The translations under genes were made by a program, and so were the position numbers. Below, one piece after another: positions 47,896 through 55,991 of a DNA stretch of 57,335 nucleotides (positions within the stretch are counted from its first letter, which is position 1; each line of letters opens with the position of its first letter). The DNA comes from Rhodobacteraceae bacterium UBA6141 (GTDB taxonomy: Bacteria; Pseudomonadota; Alphaproteobacteria; Rhodobacterales; Rhodobacteraceae): positions 1-57,335 of the forward strand of contig DIVD01000006.1 of the NCBI GenBank assembly GCA_002423245.1, given 5' to 3'. The notes under the pieces are model-generated. The model was not told the DNA's origin. It made no database searches and worked only from the letters and a program-made list of their open reading frames with translations.

Positions 47896-49713
47896 ATGTT
47901 CCAGAGCTTCGACGCCGCCACCCGCCCCGAGGATGGCCCTCCCCGCCTTGCCGCGCTGCGCGCCCATCTGGCGGCGGCGGGGCTGGATGGCTTTCTCGTG
48001 CCCCGCGCCGATGCCTGGCAGGGCGAATATGTCAGCCCGCATGACGAACGGCTGGCCTGGCTGACCGGCTTCACCGGCTCGGCGGGGTTCTGCATCGTGC
48101 TGCCCGATGTGGCGGGGGTGTTCATCGACGGACGCTACCGCGTGCAGGTCAAGGCGCAGGTCGATCTGGCGGCCTTCATCCCGGTGCCCTGGCCCGAGAC
48201 CCGCCCCGCCGACTGGATCCGCGCGCATCTGACGGCGGACGCGACCATCGGCTTCGATCCCTGGCTGCATACGCCCAACGAAATCAAGGAGCTGGAGGCC
48301 GGTCTTGCCGGCACGGCGATCCGGCTGGTGCCGGCGCCGAATGCGGTGGACGCGGTCTGGCCGGACCAGCCGCCGCCCGCCCGTGGCAAGATCGCCCTGC
48401 AACCGATTGAATTTGCCGGTGAAAGCGCCGAGGACAAGCTGGCCCGCATCGCCGCGCTGCTGCGCGAGGCAGGGCAGGAGGCCGCGGTGCTGACGGCGGC
48501 GGATTCGATCTCGTGGCTGCTGAACATCCGCGGCTCGGACGTGCCGAAAAACCCGGTGGTTCAAGCCTTTGCGATCCTCTCTTCACGCGGCGGGCTGGAC
48601 CTTTTCATCGACCCCGCCAAGCTGGAGGGCGTGACCCTTCCCGCAAGGGTGCGGCCGCATCGCGCGGATGCCCTGCGCGCCGCGCTGCAAGGGCTGACGG
48701 GGCCGGTCAGGATCGACCCGGCAACCGTGCCGGTCTGGGTGGTGCAGGAGTTGCGGGGGGCGGGGCGGCTGCAGGGCGAGGGCGTTCCCGTCGCCCATGC
48801 CGAGGATCCCTGCCTGCTGCCCAAGGCCCGCAAGAACGCCGCCGAGATCGCCGCCACCACCGAGGCGCATCTGCGCGACGGCGCGGCGATGGTCGAATTC
48901 CTCGCCTGGCTCGATGCCGAGGCGCCGAAGGGGCAGTTGACCGAGATTGCCGTCGTCACCGCGCTGGAAGGCTTTCGCCGCGCGACCAACGCGCTGCGCG
49001 ACATCAGCTTCGACACGATCTGCGGCGCGGGGCCGAACGGGGCCATCGTGCATTACCGCGTGACCACCGGCACCGACCGCCCGGTGCGGCCTGGCGAGTT
49101 GCTGCTGGTGGATTCCGGCGGGCAGTATGTGGACGGCACCACCGACATCACCCGCACCGTTGCGGTGGGCGAGGTGGGGGCGCTGGAGCGCGAATGCTTC
49201 ACCCGCGTGTTGCAGGGCATGATCGCGATCAGCCGCCTGCGCTGGCCGGTGGGCCGCGCGGGCCGCGACCTCGAGGCGGTGGCGCGCTATCCGCTGTGGC
49301 TTGCCGGGCTCGACTACGACCACGGCACCGGGCATGGCGTGGGCGCCTATCTGTCGGTGCATGAGGGCCCGGCGCGGCTGAGCCGCGTGTCCGAGGTGCC
49401 GCTGGAGCCGGGGATGATCCTGTCGAACGAGCCCGGCTATTACCGCGAGGGCGCCTTTGGCATCCGCATCGAGAACCTGCTGGTGGTGGAGGACGCGCCC
49501 GCCCTGCCCGGCGCCGATGACCGGGCGATGCTGGCCTTCCGCACGCTGACATGGGTGCCGATTGACCGGCGGCTGATCCGGGCCGAACTGCTGGCGCCGG
49601 GAGAGCGCGCCTGGCTGAACGCCTATCATGCCGGGGTGGCAAGCCGGATCGGCCCGCGCCTCTCTTCCGCTTCGGCGCGAGGCTGGCTGACGGCCGCGAC
49701 TGCGCCGATCTGA
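47896..49713 (+). CDS. pepP: Xaa-Pro aminopeptidase (aminopeptidase P, M24B)
   Basis: A metallopeptidase of 605 residues that removes N-terminal residues before proline. It has the long three-domain form: two creatinase-like N-terminal domains (FLVPRADAWQGEYVSPHDER, then VLTAADSISWLLNIRGSDVP) and a pita-bread catalytic domain. Metal ligands are Asp406, Asp417, His480 (HGTGHGVG), Glu512 (SNEPGYY) and Glu526 (GIRIENLL). The ATG at 47896 gives the family start; the frame opens 47 codons earlier inside the IclR gene. It is cytosolic, with no signal peptide. Confidence 0.95.
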   Translation: MFQSFDAATRPEDGPPRLAALRAHLAAAGLDGFLVPRADAWQGEYVSPHDERLAWLTGFTGSAGFCIVLPDVAGVFIDGRYRVQVKAQVDLAAFIPVPWPETRPADWIRAHLTADATIGFDPWLHTPNEIKELEAGLAGTAIRLVPAPNAVDAVWPDQPPPARGKIALQPIEFAGESAEDKLARIAALLREAGQEAAVLTAADSISWLLNIRGSDVPKNPVVQAFAILSSRGGLDLFIDPAKLEGVTLPARVRPHRADALRAALQGLTGPVRIDPATVPVWVVQELRGAGRLQGEGVPVAHAEDPCLLPKARKNAAEIAATTEAHLRDGAAMVEFLAWLDAEAPKGQLTEIAVVTALEGFRRATNALRDISFDTICGAGPNGAIVHYRVTTGTDRPVRPGELLLVDSGGQYVDGTTDITRTVAVGEVGALERECFTRVLQGMIAISRLRWPVGRAGRDLEAVARYPLWLAGLDYDHGTGHGVGAYLSVHEGPARLSRVSEVPLEPGMILSNEPGYYREGAFGIRIENLLVVEDAPALPGADDRAMLAFRTLTWVPIDRRLIRAELLAPGERAWLNAYHAGVASRIGPRLSSASARGWLTAATAPI

Positions 49714-49777
49714 CGCAGGCCCGTTACAAGGCCCGCGCCATACTCTTGGCTTCGAGGACACCGCAGGGAGACATGCG

Positions 49778-50119
49778 ATGAACGATCAGATCCGTATCCG
49801 CAAACTGCCGGGCACCCATGTGGTGCGCGCGGGCGGCGCCGTGCTTGGCGAGAGCGACGCCGCGCTGGAACTGACCGAGGGCGCGCTGCCGCCGGTGATC
49901 TATTTCCCGCGCGAGGATCTGGCGATGGCGTTCCTGGATGCCTCGGACCGGCGCAGCACCTGCCCGCGCAAGGGCGAGGCGGAGTATTTCAGCATCGCGC
50001 TGAAAAGCGGCCCGCTCGCCGATGCCGGCTGGAGCTATCCCGCTCCCCGCGCCGAAGCCGCACGCATTGCCGGGCATGTGGCCTTCGATACCGCGCGTGT
50101 GACAGTGGAGCGGGTGTAA
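49778..50119 (+). CDS. DUF427 domain protein
   Basis: A 113-residue protein of the DUF427 family, function not known. Typical phrases are IRKLPGTHVVRAGGAVLGES, PPVIYFPREDLAMAFLDASD and STCPRKGEAEYFSIAL, with the tail VAFDTARVTVERV. GGGAGA precedes the ATG. It stands alone, 64 bp after pepP and 103 bp before the flavoprotein gene, on the same strand. Confidence 0.92.
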   Translation: MNDQIRIRKLPGTHVVRAGGAVLGESDAALELTEGALPPVIYFPREDLAMAFLDASDRRSTCPRKGEAEYFSIALKSGPLADAGWSYPAPRAEAARIAGHVAFDTARVTVERV

Positions 50120-50222
50120 GGCGGGCCCTCGGGCTGGGCACGAATGTGCCTGCGCCCCGGCGAGGGGGCTTTCCCCCGCCCTGCCCCGGCACTAGGCTCG
50201 CGCCTCGAAAGACGAGGATGCC

Positions 50223-51614
50223 ATGGCCCTGAACGACGCGCTCGACGCCTTGAAACTGCTGCTGGGCGACCGGCTGAGCCTGTCAGCCGCCCTGCGAGAG
50301 CAGCACGGCGCCAACGAAAGCTATTTTCCGCCGATGCTGCCCGACGCGGTGGCCTTCCCCGAAACCACGGCCGAGGTGGCCGGGATCGTGCGGATCTGCG
50401 CGGCGAACGGGGTGCCGGTCACGCCCTGGGGCGCGGGAACCTCGCTGGAGGGGCACGCGCTGGCGGCACAGGGCGGCATCAGCCTTGACATGGGCCGGAT
50501 GGCGGCGGTGCTGGAGGTGCTGCCCGATGACATGCTGGTGCGGGTGCAGCCCGGGATCACGCGCGAGGCGCTGAACGCGCATCTTCGCGACACGGGGCTG
50601 TTCTTTCCCATCGACCCCGGCGCGAATGCCAGCCTGGGCGGCATGGCCGCGACCCGCGCCAGCGGCACCACGGCGGTGCGCTATGGCACGATGCGCGACA
50701 ATGTGCTGGCGGCCGAGGTGGTGCTGGCCGATGGCCGCATCATCCGCACCGGCAGCCGCGCGCGCAAGTCCTCGGCCGGCTATGACCTGACGGGGCTGTT
50801 CGTGGGGTCCGAAGGCACGCTTGGCATCTTCACCGAACTGACGCTGAGGCTGCACGGCCAGCCGGAGGCGGTCAGCGCCGCGAGCTGCGCCTTCGCCGAT
50901 CTGGCGGCGGCGGTGCAGACGGTGATCGCGACCATCCAGATGGGGATTGCGGTCGCGCGCATCGAGTTCGTGGATGCGGCGACGGCGGCGGCGTTCAACG
51001 CTTATGCCGGCGCCGACATGCCCGAGCTGCCGCATCTGCTGGTGGAGTTTCACGGCACCGAGGCCGGGGTGCGCGAGCAGGCCGAACGCTTCGGCGCGAT
51101 CGTGGCCGAGCTTGGCGGCGCCGATTTCGCCTGGGCGGACCGGCCCGAGGACCGCAGCCGGTTGTGGAAAATGCGGCACGGCGCCTATCCGGCCTGCCTT
51201 GCGCTGCGGCCGGGTTCGATGGGGGTGGTGACGGATATCTGCGTGCCGATCTCGCGCCTTGCCGAGGCGGTGGAGGAGACGCGCCGCGACATCGCCGAGC
51301 AGGGGATGATCGGGCCGATCCTGGGCCATGTGGGGGACGGGAATTTCCACGCGGTCCTGCTGGTGGACCGCAACGATCCCGAGGAGCTGGCGCGGGCGAA
51401 GGGGATTGCGGCGCGGATGGCGGCGCGGGCGCACCGGCTGGGCGGCACGATGACCGGCGAGCACGGGGTGGGCCTGGGCAAGCGCGGGCTGATGCGCGAG
51501 GAGCACGGCGCGGGCTGGGAGGTGATGGGCACGATCAAGGCGGCGCTGGACCCGCTGGGCATCCTCAACCCCGGCAAGATCGTTCCGGGCGCGGAGGGCG
51601 GCCATGGGCTTTGA
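50223..51614 (+). CDS. FAD-binding oxidoreductase, D-lactate dehydrogenase/GlcD family
   Basis: A flavoprotein of 463 residues of the vanillyl-alcohol-oxidase fold. The FAD part reads PVTPWGAGTSLEGHALAAQG and PGANASLGGMAATRASGTTA with VGSEGTLGIFTELTLRLHG. The C-terminal domain ends GHVGDGNFHAVLLVD, GGTMTGEHGVGLGKRGLM and LDPLGILNPGKIVPG, as in LDHD/GlcD. It probably oxidises a D-2-hydroxy acid such as D-lactate with an electron carrier; glcE/glcF partners are absent, which favours the stand-alone D-lactate type. It overlaps the next gene by 11 bases. Confidence 0.92.
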   Translation: MALNDALDALKLLLGDRLSLSAALREQHGANESYFPPMLPDAVAFPETTAEVAGIVRICAANGVPVTPWGAGTSLEGHALAAQGGISLDMGRMAAVLEVLPDDMLVRVQPGITREALNAHLRDTGLFFPIDPGANASLGGMAATRASGTTAVRYGTMRDNVLAAEVVLADGRIIRTGSRARKSSAGYDLTGLFVGSEGTLGIFTELTLRLHGQPEAVSAASCAFADLAAAVQTVIATIQMGIAVARIEFVDAATAAAFNAYAGADMPELPHLLVEFHGTEAGVREQAERFGAIVAELGGADFAWADRPEDRSRLWKMRHGAYPACLALRPGSMGVVTDICVPISRLAEAVEETRRDIAEQGMIGPILGHVGDGNFHAVLLVDRNDPEELARAKGIAARMAARAHRLGGTMTGEHGVGLGKRGLMREEHGAGWEVMGTIKAALDPLGILNPGKIVPGAEGGHGL

Positions 51615-51993
51615 GGCGCCCGACCAGTTCTCGCGCGCGTTCTCGCTGGCCTGGGGCAGCCGCGATGTGGCCGGCCTCGCGGCGATGTTCGCCGAGGATG
51701 CGGACCTGCTGACGCTGACCGGGGCCTGGGCCGAGGGCCGGCAGGCGATCGCCGATGTGCTGGCGGGGGAGCTTGCGGGGGCGTTCGCGCGCGCGAGGCT
51801 GGTGACGGGGCGCACCAAGCTGCGCCGGGTCGGGGCCGAGGGCGCGGTGCTGATGCAGCGCTTCGTGCTCTCGGGCATCCGCCATGCCGATGGCAGCGAT
51901 GCCGGACGGGTGGGCGCGGTGCTGAGCGCGGTGATGGCGCCGCGGGAGGCGGGGTGGCAGGTGGTCTCGGCGAGTTTCACCGTGGAGGGGTGA
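51604..51993 (+). CDS. SnoaL-like / DUF4440 NTF2-fold protein
   Basis: A 129-residue protein with the NTF2-like pattern FSLAWGSRDVAGLAAMFAED and ADLLTLTGAWAEGRQAIADV, ending in MAPREAGWQVVSASFTV. Such proteins are small ligand-binding or isomerase-like folds, and the specific role is unknown. Its ATG lies 11 bases inside the flavoprotein gene, so it is probably translated with it. It converges with recN across a GATATTT element. Confidence 0.85.
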   Translation: MGFEAPDQFSRAFSLAWGSRDVAGLAAMFAEDADLLTLTGAWAEGRQAIADVLAGELAGAFARARLVTGRTKLRRVGAEGAVLMQRFVLSGIRHADGSDAGRVGAVLSAVMAPREAGWQVVSASFTVEG

Positions 51994-52036
51994 GACCTGG
52001 ACCGGCCGCCGGGGCGCTGCCCCCGGACGGGGCCGA

Positions 52037-52115
52037 AGCCGGGGGCCAGCCCCCGGACGGGGTAAAGCCGGGGGCCAGCCCCCGGGCCCCCGGGATATTT
52101 CCGCCAGCAAGAAGC
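52037..52115. repeat. Intergenic GATATTT-tail element with duplicated hairpin
   Basis: AGCCGGGGGCCAGCCCCCGG occurs at 52037-52056 and 52066-52085 (period 29); each copy can form a hairpin. It is followed by CCCGGGATATTTCCGCCAGC and AAGAAGCGG. The tail matches 24095-24125. It lies between the convergent SnoaL-like and recN genes and may terminate both. Confidence 0.82.
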
Positions 52116-52129
52116 GGGAATCGGGCGCG

Positions 52130-53779
52130 CTAGCCCGCCAGCAGCGCCCTTGCGGCCTCGCGGGCGGCGTCGGTGACGCTTTCGCCAGACAGCATCCGGG
52201 CGAGTTCGTCGATGCGGTCGGCGGGCGAGAGCGCGACGATGCTGGAGGTGGCGACCTCGCCCGTCACCCGCTTTTCGACGCGCCAGTGCCGCGCGCCCTT
52301 GGCCGCCACCTGCGGCGAGTGGGTGACGACCAGCACCTGCGCGCCTTCCGACAGGCGGGCGAGGCGGCGCCCGACCGCATCGGCGGTGGCGCCGCCGACG
52401 CCGCGGTCGATCTCGTCGAAGATCATCGTCAGCGCGCCCGCGCCCTGGGCGAGGCAGACCTTCAGCGCCAGCAGGAAGCGCGACAGCTCGCCTCCCGAGG
52501 CGATGCGGTTGAGCGGGCCGGGGGGCGCGCCGGGGTTGGTGGCGACGGTGAAGGCGACCGCGTCGCGGCCTTCGGGCCCCGGATCGCCGGGCGTCACCTC
52601 GGTGCGGAACACCGCGCGTTCCATCCTGAGCGGGGCGAGTTCGGCGGCCATCGCGCGATCGAGCCGGGCAGCCGCCTCGCGCCGGGCCCCGGTCAGGGCG
52701 GCGGCGGCGCTGTCATAGGCGGCGCGGGCGGCGGCGAGATCGGCGGCAAGGGCGCGCAGGTTGCCCTCGCCGCTGTCGATGGCTTCAAGCCGCGCGCGCA
52801 ATTCGCCCGCGAAGGCGCCAAGCTCGTCGGCCAGCACGCCATGCTTGCGCGCCAGCGCGCGGATCGCGAAGAGGCGTTCCTCGGCCGCCTCGAGTTCGGC
52901 GGGATCGAAGGCGAGGGCATCCAGCGCCTCCTCCACCCCCTGCGCGGCCTCGGCGAGTTCGATGCCGGCCCGGTCCAGCGCCGCCATCGGCGCATCGAGC
53001 CGCCCCTCGGCCGCCTCGGCGGCGCCGTCGAGCCAGCGGGCGGCGTCGCGCATCAGCCCCTCGGCGCCGTCATTGCCAAGCGCGTGAAGGGCGCGCAGCA
53101 CATCCTCGCGGATGCGGGCGGCGCCCTGCATGGCGCGGCGGCGGGTGTCGAGCACCGCCTCCTCGCCGGGCTGCGGGTCCAGCCTGTCCAGTTCGGCGAC
53201 GGCGTGGCGCAGATAGTCCTCCTCGCCCTTTGCCGCGGCGAGCGCCGCCTCGGCCTCTGCCAGCCGGCGGCGCGCGGCGGCAAGGCCGGACCATGCGGCG
53301 CGGACGCTGGCGCGCAGGGCATCGGTCCCGGCGAAGGCGTCGAGCAGGGTGCGGTGGCCGCGCGGATCCAGCAGGCCGCGATCGTCGTGCTGGCCGTGCA
53401 GTTCCACCAGCGTGTCCGACAGCGTGCGCAGCACCTCGCCGCTGGTGCGGCGGTCGTTGACATAGGCGGTCTTGCGGCCATCGGCGGCGTTCACCCGGCG
53501 CAGGATCAGCTCGTCATCGGGCGTCAGGCCCGCCTCTGCGAGCACGGCGCGGGCGGCATGGCCCTCGGGCAGGTCGAACACCGCCGTCACCTCGCCCTGC
53601 GCCGCCCCGGCACGGACCAGTTCCGCCCGGCCGCGCCATCCCAGCACGAAGCCGAGCGCATCGAGCAGGATCGACTTGCCCGCCCCCGTTTCCCCGGTAA
53701 GCACGTTGAGCCCGGGGTGAAAATCGAGTGACAGACGCTCGATGATCAGCATGTTCCGGATGTCGAGGCTGCGCAGCAT
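52130..53779 (-). CDS. recN: DNA repair protein RecN
   Basis: An SMC-like ATPase in double-strand-break repair, 549 residues. Walker A GETGAGKS is at residues 29-36 in LNVLTGETGAGKSILLDALG. The long central part is Ala/Glu/Arg-rich coiled coil. The signature RIASGGELSRFLLALK and Walker B LTMIFDEIDRGVGG (about 453) follow. VELHGQHDDRGLLDPRGHR is a RecN hallmark. It is 17 bp after bamD on the same strand, so probably in its transcript. Confidence 0.96.
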   Translation of the reverse strand: MLRSLDIRNMLIIERLSLDFHPGLNVLTGETGAGKSILLDALGFVLGWRGRAELVRAGAAQGEVTAVFDLPEGHAARAVLAEAGLTPDDELILRRVNAADGRKTAYVNDRRTSGEVLRTLSDTLVELHGQHDDRGLLDPRGHRTLLDAFAGTDALRASVRAAWSGLAAARRRLAEAEAALAAAKGEEDYLRHAVAELDRLDPQPGEEAVLDTRRRAMQGAARIREDVLRALHALGNDGAEGLMRDAARWLDGAAEAAEGRLDAPMAALDRAGIELAEAAQGVEEALDALAFDPAELEAAEERLFAIRALARKHGVLADELGAFAGELRARLEAIDSGEGNLRALAADLAAARAAYDSAAAALTGARREAAARLDRAMAAELAPLRMERAVFRTEVTPGDPGPEGRDAVAFTVATNPGAPPGPLNRIASGGELSRFLLALKVCLAQGAGALTMIFDEIDRGVGGATADAVGRRLARLSEGAQVLVVTHSPQVAAKGARHWRVEKRVTGEVATSSIVALSPADRIDELARMLSGESVTDAAREAARALLAG

Positions 53780-53795
53780 GGACCGGGCCCCCGGC

Positions 53796-54638
53796 CTAGA
53801 GCCACTCGCCCTTGATCACCTGACGATAGACCGAGGACAGCCAGCTATCGCCCTTCGCCTCCATGCTGAGGCCCCGGCCGGTCAGCAGCTTGTAGCTGTC
53901 CCGGTACCATTCGGTGGACTGGAAGTTGTGGCCGAGAATCGCGCCGGCGGTCTGCGCCTCGTCGGTCAGGCCGAGCGAGAGGTAGCATTCCACCAGCCGG
54001 TGCAGCGCCTCGGGCGTGTGGGTGGTGGTCTGGAACTGCTCGACCACGACGCGGAAGCGGTTGATCGCCGCGGTGTAATGCCCGCGCTTGAGGTAGTAGC
54101 GGCCGATTTCCATTTCCTTGCCGGCCAGATGGTCGAAGGCGAGGTCGAATTTCAGCATCGCCGAGCGGGCATATTCGCTGTCGGGATATTGCTCGATCAC
54201 CGTGCGCAGCGCCTGCAGGGCCTGGAAGGTCAGGCCCTGGTCGCGGCCGACATCGTCGATCTGGTCGTAATAGGACAGGGCCAGCAGATACTGCGCATAG
54301 GCGGCATCCTCTTCGGCGGGGTAGAAGTCGATGTAGCGCTGTGCGGCGGCGCGGCTGTTTTCGTAGTCGCGGTCCTGATGGAAGGCGAAGGCCTGCATGA
54401 TCAGCGCGCGCTTGGCCCATTCGGAATAGGGATAGAGCCGCTCCACCTCGGAGAAGAGCCGCGCGGCCTCTTCGGGTTTGCGGCTGTTTTCCAGCTCGAA
54501 TTCGGCCTTCTGGTAGATCTGCTCGGCGGAGAGATCCTCGAGCGGGACTTCCTTCTGCCGATTGCCGCCACATGCTGCCAAGGTCGCTGCAAGCACGAGG
54601 CCCGCCGCAAGTTTTGCCGCTCTCCGCCCGCGCGCCAT
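53796..54638 (-). CDS. bamD: Outer-membrane assembly lipoprotein BamD
   Basis: Essential lipoprotein of the BAM complex that folds outer-membrane beta-barrels, 280 residues. The lipoprotein signal ends in LAATLAAC with Cys23. TPR-type helices follow: LSAEQIYQKAEFELENSRKP, RLFSEVERLYPYSEWAKRAL, RYIDFYPAEEDAAYAQYLLA and VVEQFQTTTHTPEALHRLVE. The ATG at 54638 with AGGCAGG behind it gives the expected signal peptide; the frame opens earlier. It lies downstream of lpxC with a 160-bp gap and upstream of recN. Confidence 0.96.
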   Translation of the reverse strand: MARGRRAAKLAAGLVLAATLAACGGNRQKEVPLEDLSAEQIYQKAEFELENSRKPEEAARLFSEVERLYPYSEWAKRALIMQAFAFHQDRDYENSRAAAQRYIDFYPAEEDAAYAQYLLALSYYDQIDDVGRDQGLTFQALQALRTVIEQYPDSEYARSAMLKFDLAFDHLAGKEMEIGRYYLKRGHYTAAINRFRVVVEQFQTTTHTPEALHRLVECYLSLGLTDEAQTAGAILGHNFQSTEWYRDSYKLLTGRGLSMEAKGDSWLSSVYRQVIKGEWL

Positions 54639-54798
54639 GACCTGCCTATCCCGTTCCTGCTTCACGTTATCCCAGCCTTCGCGGCTTGTTCCCGCAGCGC
54701 CTCGGGGTGCCCCACGCACCCGGCGGCGCCGGTTCTGCCATGTCCTAGCATAGAAAAATCCGGGGCGCAAAACGCCTTTCGCGCCTTGTGCGGCAGGA

Positions 54799-55722
54799 TC
54801 ACGCGAAGGCGGGAAGGTCGTCCAGCGAGAGGCCGGCCCCCGGCAGCAGCGACTCGGCCTCGCGGCCGAGTTCGACGACGCGGAACGCCTCGGGATGGCG
54901 GAACAGCTCGCGCAGCAGCCGGTTGGTCAGCGCGTGCCCGGCACGCTGGCCGACATAGCGGCCGAGAATGGGGGCGCCCGCCAGCGCCAGATCGCCAAGC
55001 GCGTCCAGCATCTTGTGGCGCACCGGTTCATCGGCGTGGCGCAGGCCGCCGGGGGTCAGCACCCGCTCGCCATCCACCACGACGGCATTGTCCAGCGTGC
55101 CGCCAAGCGCCAGGCCGTTCGCCTGCATGGTTTCCACATCGGCGCGGCGGCAGAAGGTGCGGCTGTCCGACAGCTCGTGCACGAAAGCGCCGTTGGCCAG
55201 CGTCAGCCGCTTGGCCTGGCGGCCGATGGCGCGGTCGGTAAAGTCGATGTCGAACTGCATGTCGAGCGTGTCGGCCCCCGGTTCGAGCCGCGCCACGGCA
55301 ACGCCCTCGCGCACCTCGACCGGAGCGAGGATGCGCAGCGCGCGCACCGGCGCGGCCAGCTCGCGCAGCCCGCGCGCCATGATCGCCGAGACGAAGGGCG
55401 CGGCGGAGCCATCGAGGATCGGCACCTCCGGCCCGTCGATCTCCACCAGCGCGTTGTGAAGGCCGGTGCCCGCCATCGCCGCCATCACATGCTCGATGGT
55501 GGACACCGTGGCGCCGGCGCGGTTGGCGATCAGCGTGCAAAGCCGCGAGGGCATGACCGCATCCCAGCGGGCGGGCACCAGCGGGTCGAGGCTGTCGATA
55601 TCGGTGCGGCGGAACCAGATGCCGTAATTGGCCGAGGCGGGATGGATCGTCATGCGCACCGGCGCGCCGGAATGCAGGCCGACGCCCTTGAAGGTCACTG
55701 CGGAACGGATCGTGGTCTGCAC
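54799..55722 (-). CDS. lpxC: UDP-3-O-acyl-N-acetylglucosamine deacetylase
   Basis: The committed step of lipid A synthesis, 307 residues, as usual for the family. Starting at GTG 55722 (MQTTIRSAVTFKGVGLHSGA), with GAGG upstream. The zinc ligands are His78 in TIEHVMAAMAGTGLHNALVE and the His/Asp pair in RHKMLDALGDLALAG; the FCRRADVETMQANGLALGG loop is typical. No ATG fits the family start. It is between ftsZ and bamD on the same strand, as in other alphaproteobacteria. Confidence 0.96.
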   Translation of the reverse strand: MQTTIRSAVTFKGVGLHSGAPVRMTIHPASANYGIWFRRTDIDSLDPLVPARWDAVMPSRLCTLIANRAGATVSTIEHVMAAMAGTGLHNALVEIDGPEVPILDGSAAPFVSAIMARGLRELAAPVRALRILAPVEVREGVAVARLEPGADTLDMQFDIDFTDRAIGRQAKRLTLANGAFVHELSDSRTFCRRADVETMQANGLALGGTLDNAVVVDGERVLTPGGLRHADEPVRHKMLDALGDLALAGAPILGRYVGQRAGHALTNRLLRELFRHPEAFRVVELGREAESLLPGAGLSLDDLPAFA

Positions 55723-55942
55723 GGGCTCTACCTCTGGTCTGGTGCGCGGGGTTGGCCCCCCGTCGCTCGCTGCGCGGCCCGCTGGATCGGCATCCGGTGG
55801 ATCGCGGCATGATCCGGAATTAGGGCGGGCCCGGACGAGACACAATTCACTCTTTGCAACGCCGTGAAACATTCGCCGCCCGTTTGCGCGGCAAGCCGCC
55901 CGGCGCGGCGCCGCGGCGCGGCAAGGTGTTGACATCAAATAA

Positions 55943-55968
55943 AAAAGGCCGGATCGCTCCGGCCTTTT
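55943..55968 (-). terminator. Rho-independent terminator of ftsZ
   Basis: Perfect 10-bp stem: AAAAGGCCGG (55943-55952) and CCGGCCTTTT (55959-55968) with a 6-nt loop; on the minus strand it is followed by T-rich sequence (TTTTTTATTT overlapping the stem end). It begins 24 bp after the ftsZ stop codon. The remaining part of the 269-bp gap up to lpxC should hold the lpxC promoter, which I could not place. Confidence 0.9.
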
Positions 55969-55991
55969 CGCAACAGTATCTGTGAAGGGAC

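Noticed and set aside
54725..54790. GGCGC...GCGCC with a following T-run after lpxC (minus strand)
   Set aside because: The stem is only five pairs with a long loop; termination there is possible but not supported well enough.
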